A DNA stretch of 11,217 bases from Pseudomonadota bacterium (lineage in GTDB: Bacteria > Pseudomonadota > Alphaproteobacteria > Sphingomonadales > Sphingomonadaceae). The position numbers and the translations under genes are program-made. The notes beneath the pieces were generated by a model that was not told the origin of the DNA, did not search any database, and was given only the letters and a program-made list of their open reading frames with translations. The DNA lies in contig JAEWIL010000161.1 of assembly GCA_023387085.1 (NCBI GenBank), forward strand, positions 1-11,217, in the 5' to 3' direction. Positions 1 to 5,035 of this stretch are shown piece by piece. Numbering within the stretch: position 1 is the stretch's first letter; each line of letters begins with the position of its first letter.

Positions 1-1
1 G

Positions 2-334
2 GTCGGCGGCGCATCGCTGCTCCGCACGATGATGCGCGCGCGCGTCGCCGCCGACCGCGAGGCCGGGATCGAATCGTCGCTCGACAATTTGCAGGAGACG
101 GCAAAAGCCGCGCCGCTGCTGCTCGCCGGCAACGCGCTGTCGCCCGCGATGGTCGCGCAGCTCGGCCGTGCCGAAGCGCATCCGGTCGAACCGCTGCGCA
201 ACATCGGCCTTGGCGCCGAGGGCATCGCCGGCACGCCGCTGTGGTTGCGCGCCGAGCCCGGCGAAGACGCCGCCATGGCCGCTGCGATCGCCGCCGACAT
301 CGCCGCGTGGAGCCAGACATGCGGCATCAGCTGA
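2..334 (+). CDS. Exosortase A system-associated hydrolase 2 (C-terminal part, cut by the window edge)
   Basis: Only the last 110 residues are visible; the reading frame is open from base 2 to a TGA at 332-334. The visible part starts VGGASLLRTMMRARVAADRE, continues with a stretch containing LLLAGNALSP, and ends in an alanine-rich helix. The glycine/leucine/arginine-rich helix followed by an 'L-x-G-x-x-L-S-P' stretch resembles the C-terminal half of the alpha/beta hydrolases called 'hydrolase 2, exosortase A system-associated'. The nucleophile region lies outside the window, so activity cannot be judged. The strongest support is the next gene, a clear hydrolase 1 of the same system, which starts inside this frame (16-base overlap) and suggests translational coupling. 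In known clusters the two hydrolases sit side by side near exosortase A and exopolysaccharide genes, which would lie to the left. The family assignment is moderately certain; that a gene ends here is very likely. Confidence 0.62.
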   Translation, partial: VGGASLLRTMMRARVAADREAGIESSLDNLQETAKAAPLLLAGNALSPAMVAQLGRAEAHPVEPLRNIGLGAEGIAGTPLWLRAEPGEDAAMAAAIAADIAAWSQTCGIS

Positions 335-1134
335 GTTTCGCCTGCGAGGGCGCCATGCTCGCCGCGACGCTCGACGAGGCGCCGGGCACGACCGGTCTCC
401 TGATCGTGTCGGGCGGCAACGAGGTTCGCAGCGGCGCGCATCGCGGCATGGCGATGCTGGCGCAGCGGATCGCCGGGGCCGGCCACCCTGTCTTCCGCTT
501 CGACCGGCGCGGGATCGGCGACAGCGAAGGGGTGAACGGCGGCTACAGCAGCAGCGCCCCCGATATCGCCGCCGCGATCGCGGCCTTCCGCGAAGCCGCG
601 CCGCACGTCACGCGCATCGTCGCCTTCGGCAATTGCGACGCCGCGAGCGCGCTGTTGCTGCACCAGCCGCTCGCGCTCGACGCGCTCATCCTCGCTAATC
701 CGTGGACTTTCGAGGATAGCGAGGAGGAGACAGGCGAGCCCGCACTCCCGCCCGCTTCGGCGATCCGCGCGCGCTATCTTGCCCGGCTGAAGGATCCGAA
801 GAGCCTGCTCAGGTTGCTGAAGGGCGACGTCGACATTCGAAAGCTGGTCCGCGGGCTGTCGGCGCTCGGAAAATCGCCGCCCCCCGCAGCGCCGGACAGC
901 CTGACCCGAAAGCTCATCATGGGATTGGGTTCATTTGGCCGCCCTGTGACCTTCCTGCTCGCAACGAGAGACAGAACGGCTCAAGCCTTTGAAGAGGCAT
1001 TTGACGAAACCCTCTTCGGACTTTCTCGCGACGGCTACGCTGTCAAATCCGAACGCCTCGACAGCGCGTCGCACAGCTTCGCCGGCGACGACGCGGAGTG
1101 GTTGTTCGAGCGAATAATGAAGAGGCTGTCCTAG
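319..1134 (+). CDS. Exosortase A system-associated hydrolase 1 (alpha/beta hydrolase with cysteine nucleophile)
   Basis: A complete protein of 271 residues with an alpha/beta-hydrolase fold. It starts MRHQLSFACEG; the ATG at 319 lies inside the end of the preceding gene, and an earlier in-frame ATG at 241 would add an arginine-rich, non-native-looking leader. Visible landmarks are the oxyanion-hole strand LLIVSGGNEVRSGAHRG (residues 27-43), the FDRRGIGDSEG turn (61-71), a nucleophile elbow GNCDAASA (104-111) placing Cys106 where most hydrolases have serine, and a late SASHSF motif giving the probable catalytic His252. Cysteine in this elbow is typical of the exosortase-A-associated hydrolase 1 family, whose usual motif is GLCDAASA; the substrate is unknown. 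The protein has no signal peptide and is probably cytoplasmic. The family is found with exosortase A and exopolysaccharide clusters. Base composition drops clearly in the last quarter of the gene, but the reading frame stays intact to TAG. Confidence 0.85.
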   Translation: MRHQLSFACEGAMLAATLDEAPGTTGLLIVSGGNEVRSGAHRGMAMLAQRIAGAGHPVFRFDRRGIGDSEGVNGGYSSSAPDIAAAIAAFREAAPHVTRIVAFGNCDAASALLLHQPLALDALILANPWTFEDSEEETGEPALPPASAIRARYLARLKDPKSLLRLLKGDVDIRKLVRGLSALGKSPPPAAPDSLTRKLIMGLGSFGRPVTFLLATRDRTAQAFEEAFDETLFGLSRDGYAVKSERLDSASHSFAGDDAEWLFERIMKRLS

Positions 1135-1140
1135 GCCCTT

Positions 1141-1234
1141 CGTCATCCCCGACCTGATCCGGAGCCCGCTCGATCTTCGGAAACCAGTCGCGGTCCCAAA
1201 AAGGCGGGATCCCCGAATCAAGTCCGGGATGACG
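1141..1234. repeat. Palindromic intergenic repeat, CGTCATCCC family, copy 1
   Basis: This is a large imperfect inverted repeat. The left arm begins CGTCATCCCCGACCTGATCC, and the right arm read backwards begins CGTCATCCCGGACTTGATTC, separated by about 40 bases. The same arm sequence recurs at 7167-7243, so this is a dispersed repeat and not a gene-specific hairpin. It fills most of the 148-base gap between the convergent hydrolase 1 and trxB genes, where it could form a hairpin in either transcript and act as a bidirectional terminator or mRNA 3'-end stabiliser. No run of T follows either arm, so classic intrinsic termination is not evident. Repeats of this kind are frequent in sphingomonad genomes (from general knowledge). 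Confidence 0.75.
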
Positions 1235-1282
1235 ATGATCGACAGGGCCGCAATCGGTCGAAAGCCGCCGCATCAACTCCGC

Positions 1283-2248
1283 TCAGGCATCCACCATCGC
1301 GTGATACTCCGCCTCAGCGAGAAACCGTTCGGCGTCGAGCGCGGCCATGCAGCCCATGCCCGCCGCAGTCACCGCCTGCCGATACACCTTGTCGGTGACG
1401 TCGCCCGCCGCGAATACGCCGGGGATCGAGGTCAGCGACGTGCCGGGCGTCACCTGCAGATAGCCGTCGTCGTCGAGCGGCAGCTTGCCCTTGAACAGCT
1501 CGGTCGACGGGCTGTGGCCGATCGCGACGAAACCGCCGTCGGTTGGCTCATGGCTCGCCGCGCCCGTCACGGTGTCGATCAGGTCGACGCCAACGAGCCC
1601 CGAAACGCCCTCGCCCGCGACGAAACGATCGACGCGCTTGTTCCAGAGGACCTTGATCTTGGGATTCGCGAAGAGCCGGTCCTGCAGGATTTTTTCGGCG
1701 CGAAGATGGTCGCGGCGATGGATCAGCGTCACATCGTCGCTGTGGTTGGTCAGATACAGAGCTTCCTCGACCGCGGTGTTTCCGCCGCCGATCACGACGA
1801 CCTTCTTGCCGCGATAGAAGAAACCGTCGCATGTCGCGCAGGCCGACACACCCTTGCCGCCCAGTTCCTGCTCGCCTTCGACGCCCAGCCACTTCGCCTG
1901 CGCGCCGGTCGCGATCACCAAGGTTTCGGCCAGATAGATATCGCCTCCGTCGCCGGTCAGCCTGAACGGACGCTGCGACAGGTCGACATCGACGATCGTG
2001 TCCCAGATCATGCTGGTGCCGACGTGCGTCGCCTGCGCGGTCATCTGCTCCATCAGCCACGGACCCTGGATCACCTCGGCGAAACCCGGGTAGTTTTCGA
2101 CGTCGGTGGTGATGGTGAGTTGTCCGCCCGGCTGGAGCCCCTGCACGACAATCGGCTTCATCCCCGCGCGCGCCGCGTAAATGGCGGCCGAAAGGCCAGC
2201 GGGACCGGAACCGAGGATGAGCATTTTGGTGTGGTGCGTGGCGGGCAT
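1283..2248 (-). CDS. trxB: Thioredoxin-disulfide reductase (NADPH)
   Basis: A 321-residue flavoenzyme of normal length for bacterial TrxB, which passes electrons from NADPH through FAD and a redox-active disulfide to thioredoxin in the cytoplasm. The N-terminal FAD-binding loop is GSGPAG (residues 13-18). The active-site disulfide is CATC (137-140) followed by DGFF. The NADPH-binding loop GGGNTAVEEA starts at 154, HRRD (177-180) is positioned to bind the NADPH 2'-phosphate, and the second FAD motif FAAGDV ends near 284. The chosen start MPATHHTKM places the FAD motif at the usual distance; a longer frame of 20 more residues runs into the divergent promoter region. The gene is divergent from the methyltransferase gene with 93 bases between the starts, a spacer that holds two inverted repeats. 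It converges on hydrolase 1 across a palindromic repeat. All key residues are present. Confidence 0.97.
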   Translation of the reverse strand: MPATHHTKMLILGSGPAGLSAAIYAARAGMKPIVVQGLQPGGQLTITTDVENYPGFAEVIQGPWLMEQMTAQATHVGTSMIWDTIVDVDLSQRPFRLTGDGGDIYLAETLVIATGAQAKWLGVEGEQELGGKGVSACATCDGFFYRGKKVVVIGGGNTAVEEALYLTNHSDDVTLIHRRDHLRAEKILQDRLFANPKIKVLWNKRVDRFVAGEGVSGLVGVDLIDTVTGAASHEPTDGGFVAIGHSPSTELFKGKLPLDDDGYLQVTPGTSLTSIPGVFAAGDVTDKVYRQAVTAAGMGCMAALDAERFLAEAEYHAMVDA

Positions 2249-2264
2249 GAGCGTCTTTCTGATC

Positions 2265-2282
2265 CTGTGCGGGATCGCACAG
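2265..2282. promoter_or_regulatory. Perfect inverted repeat in the trxB/methyltransferase divergent spacer
   Basis: CTGTGC-GGGATC-GCACAG is a perfect 6-base inverted repeat with a 6-base centre. It lies 16 bases upstream of the trxB start codon and about 60 bases upstream of the methyltransferase start. The position fits an operator controlling trxB or both divergent genes, or a hairpin in the trxB leader. I do not recognise it as a known regulator's site. In DNA this GC-rich a repeat of this size can arise by chance, so its function is inferred only from position. Confidence 0.35.
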
Positions 2283-2289
2283 ATGGGTG

Positions 2290-2308
2290 TTGCCAACCGC
2301 GCTAGCAA
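2290..2308. promoter_or_regulatory. Imperfect inverted repeat TTGCCA-N7-TAGCAA in the divergent spacer
   Basis: TTGCCA and TAGCAA form arms matching at five of six positions around a 7-base centre, giving a 19-base dyad. It lies 7 bases to the right of the CTGTGC dyad in the same 93-base divergent spacer. The TTGCCA half also resembles a -35 box for the rightward methyltransferase-caspase unit, but no convincing -10 box follows at 16-18 bases. It is a candidate regulator-binding site only. Confidence 0.25.
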
Positions 2309-2341
2309 GGCTCACCTTCGCCGCCAAGGGGAGTTGGACAT

Positions 2342-2965
2342 ATGGCGAGCTGGTGGGAACGGCACGGAGTGCCACGGCTGATCAAATGCGCCTGTTCGCA
2401 GGGGCAGATCATGAAGGCACGGAGCAAGGTCGTCCCGCACGCAAAGGGCGACGTTCTCGAGCTCGGCTGCGGCGGGGGGATCAACATGGAATTTTATGAC
2501 CCCGCACGCATCCAAAGCCTCTCCGGAATCGACCCTTCGCCCGAATTGCTCGCGATGACGCGCGCCGCAGCGGCGGAGCGCGGAATCGATGCCGACATCC
2601 GGGGTGGCGTCGGCGAGGCGATGCCGTTCGAAAGCGCGCGCTTCGATACGGTGGTGACAACCTTCACCCTCTGCTCGGTCGCCGATCAGGCCGCGGTGCT
2701 CAGCGAAATCCGCCGCGTTCTCAAACCCGGCGGCACCGCGCTGTTCCTGGAACATGGTGCGGCACCCGACGCGGATGTCGCGAAATGGCAGCGGAGGATC
2801 GAACCGGTGTGGAAACGCATCGGCGGCAACTGTCATCTGACCCGCCCCATCGGCGATGCCTATGAACAGGCCGGCTTCTCGGTCGACCGGCAGGCCGCAA
2901 TCTATATGCCGAAGACGCCTCGCCCGTTCGGCTGGGTCGAATATGGAGCCGCCCGCCCCGCATAG
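2342..2965 (+). CDS. Class I SAM-dependent methyltransferase, METTL7/TMT1-like
   Basis: A 207-residue protein starting MASWWERHGV, with a strong ribosome binding site AAGGGGAG at 2326-2333, eight bases before the ATG. The SAM-binding motif I is VLELGCGGG (38-46); the acidic post-motif is GIDPSPE (62-68); motif IV is FDTVVTTFTLCSV (101-113); and a RVLKPGGTALFLEH segment (125-138) follows. The combination of a 'TLCSV' motif, FLEHG, a P-x-W segment and the late GGNCHLTRPIGDAYEQAGF (161-179) is characteristic of the METTL7 (TMT1A/B) relatives, which in animals methylate thiols; bacterial members are usually annotated only as UbiE-like methyltransferases. Unlike the animal enzymes it has no membrane anchor, so it should be soluble. 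The substrate is unknown; a small thiol is an inference from family resemblance. It is divergent from trxB and 18 bases upstream of the caspase gene, probably co-transcribed with it. Confidence 0.88.
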   Translation: MASWWERHGVPRLIKCACSQGQIMKARSKVVPHAKGDVLELGCGGGINMEFYDPARIQSLSGIDPSPELLAMTRAAAAERGIDADIRGGVGEAMPFESARFDTVVTTFTLCSVADQAAVLSEIRRVLKPGGTALFLEHGAAPDADVAKWQRRIEPVWKRIGGNCHLTRPIGDAYEQAGFSVDRQAAIYMPKTPRPFGWVEYGAARPA

Positions 2966-2983
2966 CGACGAGAGGATAGCGAG

Positions 2984-4282
2984 ATGATGCTATATTGGCT
3001 TGCCCTGTTCTCCGCCCTTTTCCTGCTCGCTCCAGTCAGCGCCGACGCGCGCAAGGTTGCGCTGATCGTCGGCAACAGCGACTATGCCAACACCGGCCGG
3101 CTGGTGAACCCGGCGAACGATATCAAGCTGGTCGCGGCGTCGGCGCGACAAGCCGGGTTCGACGACGTGACGGTGGCGACCGACCTGGCGGTCAATGATT
3201 TCCAGAAGGCGATGCGCGACTTTCGCGCCAAGGCCGACGGCGCCGAGATCGCGATGGTCTATTATGCCGGCCACGGCATCGAGGCGCAGGGCAAGAACTG
3301 GCTGATCCCGACCGACGCCGGACTGAAATCGGACCTCGACCTGCCCTATGAGGCGATCAACCTCGACCGCGTGATGGAATCGGTGTCGGGTGCGCAGATC
3401 CGCATGGTGATCCTCGATTCGTGCCGCAACAATCCCTTCGGCCGGTCGTGGCGGTCGGGAACGCGCGCGGTGCAGACGGGGCTCGCCGGGGTCGAGGCAG
3501 ACGATGTGCTCGTCATCTTCGCCGCCGCGCCGGGGCAGACCGCCGCCGACGGCACCGGCGCCAATTCCCCCTTCGCGGCCTCGCTCGCAAAGCGCCTGCC
3601 GCAGCCCGACCTGCCGGTACAATTGCTCGGCGGCGCGATCCGCGACGATGTGCTCGCCGCGACGGGCGGGCAGCAGAGGCCGTTCGTCAGCGCGAGCATC
3701 ACCGGGACGCCCGTCTATCTGGTTCCGCGGCCGGGCGCCGCCAACCGTCCGGCGATGGAAGATCTGTTGTGGAAAGGCGCGGTCGCCGACAACAGGATCG
3801 ATGCTTTCAAATCCTATCTCGCCGAATTTCCGACGGGCAAATATGCGGCGCAGGCCAGCGACAGCATTGCGCGGCTGACCAAAGACCCGAATGCGCCGGC
3901 GCCGGGATCGGCCGCTGCCGCCGCCGCGAGGCCATCCGGACCCAAATATATCCTGTCGAACATCCGCGTCGATTGCGTGAAGCTGACCGGCCGGCTGGGG
4001 CTCGGCCTTCCCGACCAGCTTTTCCTGCGCTTCAACACCGGCGAGCGCTTTCCCGAAGGCAAGAGCGAGATTTTCTCGATCAAGAAGGGCGAAAGCTGGG
4101 TTGTCGACCGGAGCTTCTCGTTCGACCAGCCGGTGAGTTTCCAGCTCCGCGAATTCGACGACATCGGCGGCAGCGACCATATCGGCACCGTCGATCTGGG
4201 CAGCGAGCCGGGAACCTTCACCAGGACCTTGAACGGCGACGCGAGCGATTATCGCGTGACCTATACGGTGACGGTCGGCTAA
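2984..4282 (+). CDS. Exported caspase-family (peptidase C14) protein with beta-rich C-terminal domain
   Basis: A 432-residue protein with ribosome binding site GAGAGGA (2970-2976), 7 bases before the first of two adjacent ATG codons. Residues 1-22 form a hydrophobic signal peptide ending VSADA, so the protein is probably periplasmic or secreted. The caspase p20-like domain runs from about 23 to 250, starting KVALIVGNSDYA; it has catalytic His97 in YYAGHG and Cys147 in LDSCRNNPFG. Bacterial homologues with this signature (orthocaspases) cleave after arginine or lysine. Residues 255-300 are a helical segment with AFKSYLAEFPTGKYAAQA, similar to the repeats often found behind bacterial caspase domains. 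An alanine/proline-rich linker (302-318) leads to a beta-rich domain (320-432) containing FDDIGGSDHIG, which looks C2-like by eye. The gene follows the methyltransferase by 18 bases and overlaps the end of the convergent trhO. The physiological target is unknown. Confidence 0.9.
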   Translation: MMLYWLALFSALFLLAPVSADARKVALIVGNSDYANTGRLVNPANDIKLVAASARQAGFDDVTVATDLAVNDFQKAMRDFRAKADGAEIAMVYYAGHGIEAQGKNWLIPTDAGLKSDLDLPYEAINLDRVMESVSGAQIRMVILDSCRNNPFGRSWRSGTRAVQTGLAGVEADDVLVIFAAAPGQTAADGTGANSPFAASLAKRLPQPDLPVQLLGGAIRDDVLAATGGQQRPFVSASITGTPVYLVPRPGAANRPAMEDLLWKGAVADNRIDAFKSYLAEFPTGKYAAQASDSIARLTKDPNAPAPGSAAAAAARPSGPKYILSNIRVDCVKLTGRLGLGLPDQLFLRFNTGERFPEGKSEIFSIKKGESWVVDRSFSFDQPVSFQLREFDDIGGSDHIGTVDLGSEPGTFTRTLNGDASDYRVTYTVTVG

Positions 4283-5007
4283 TCCTTCCCCCCCACCTCG
4301 ACGAGGCCGTGACCCACGCTCACCCGCTCGTCGAAGACGAAGCAGCTGCCATGCCAGCGGCTGTCGGCCTCGGGCACCTGCTCCAGATAAGCGAGGATGC
4401 CGCCCTTCAGATGCACGACGTCTTCGACACCCTCGCTGCGCAGGAAGGCCGTCGATTTTTCGCAGCGTATGCCGCCGGTACAGAACATCGCGATGCGCTT
4501 GCCCTGGAACTCGGCAGCATGGTCGCGCCACCAGCCGGGGAAGTCACCGAAGCTTTCGGTATGCGGATTGAGCGCGCCGTCGAAGCTGCCGTAGCCGACC
4601 TCGAAATCGTTGCGCGTGTCGATGAGCACCGTATCCGGATCGTCGACGAGCGCGTTCCAGTCGGCGGGATCTATATAGGGTGCCGCATTGCGGGCCGGGT
4701 CGAGCCCCGGCACCTTCATCGTCACGATTTCCTTTTTCAGCCGCACCTTCAGCCGCTGAAAGGGCATCGCCGCGGCGGTGGAATATTTGACGTCGAGACC
4801 GGCGCAATCGGGAAGAGCGCGGATATGATCGATGACGGTCGCGATACCGGCTTCGGGGCCGGCGATCGTGCCGTTGATGCCTTCGCCCGCAAGGAGCAGC
4901 GTGCCCTTCACGCCCTGCTTCGCGCAAAGGTCGAGCAAGGGCTGACGCAGCGCGGCGGGATCGTCGAACGGCGCGAAGCGATAGAGGGCGGCAACGGTGA
5001 AGGTCAT
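4279..5007 (-). CDS. trhO: Oxygen-dependent tRNA uridine(34) hydroxylase, rhodanese-type (TrhO/YceA)
   Basis: A 242-residue protein of the TrhO family, which hydroxylates U34 of certain tRNAs to 5-hydroxyuridine using molecular oxygen, a step towards cmo5U/mo5U wobble modification. The N-terminal acylphosphatase-like domain contains GTLLLAGEGINGTIAG (35-50), a family signature. The rhodanese domain has VLIDTRNDFEVGYGSFDGAL (127-146), and the active loop CTGGIRCEKS holds Cys176 and Cys182, both present. The start MTFTVAALYRF matches the family N-terminus; the open frame extends 42 codons upstream, but that part overlaps the GMC gene and looks random. No clear Shine-Dalgarno precedes it. At 242 residues it lacks the longer C-terminal tail of the E. 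coli protein. It begins 28 bases after the GMC oxidoreductase stop on the same strand, so translation may depend on the upstream gene. Its TAG shares bases with the TAA of the convergent caspase gene. Confidence 0.93.
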   Translation of the reverse strand: MTFTVAALYRFAPFDDPAALRQPLLDLCAKQGVKGTLLLAGEGINGTIAGPEAGIATVIDHIRALPDCAGLDVKYSTAAAMPFQRLKVRLKKEIVTMKVPGLDPARNAAPYIDPADWNALVDDPDTVLIDTRNDFEVGYGSFDGALNPHTESFGDFPGWWRDHAAEFQGKRIAMFCTGGIRCEKSTAFLRSEGVEDVVHLKGGILAYLEQVPEADSRWHGSCFVFDERVSVGHGLVEVGGKD

Positions 5008-5035
5008 CGCCGCGCCATGTAGGCGCGATTGGCGC

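Noticed and set aside
351..357. Iron-sulfur or zinc cluster in the GMC protein (protein residues 351-361) as a firm metal-site call
   Set aside because: The cysteine spacing is suggestive, but the same pattern is usual in long-chain alcohol oxidase relatives and could equally form disulfides; it is kept only as a finding.
931..1276. Two minus-strand frames covering the end of hydrolase 1 and the adjacent repeat
   Set aside because: They read through the palindromic repeat (translation of its arms gives sequences such as GLRIRSGMTK and HPGLDSG) and overlap a strong gene, so they are repeat artefacts.
1548..2375. A 275-codon minus-strand frame overlapping trxB and extending into the divergent spacer
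   Set aside because: It is out of frame with trxB and has an arginine-rich translation without motifs; trxB is complete in the neighbouring frame.
2984..4282. Caspase protein as part of a known antiphage or gasdermin-type defence system
   Set aside because: The protein has a signal peptide, and there is no neighbouring gasdermin, sensor NTPase, reverse transcriptase or effector gene, so a defence role is not supported by the context.
2990..4531. A 513-codon open frame antisense to the caspase gene
   Set aside because: Its translation is rich in Arg, Ala and Gly without any recognisable domain. It lies opposite a clear gene in high-GC DNA, where stop-free antisense frames are expected.
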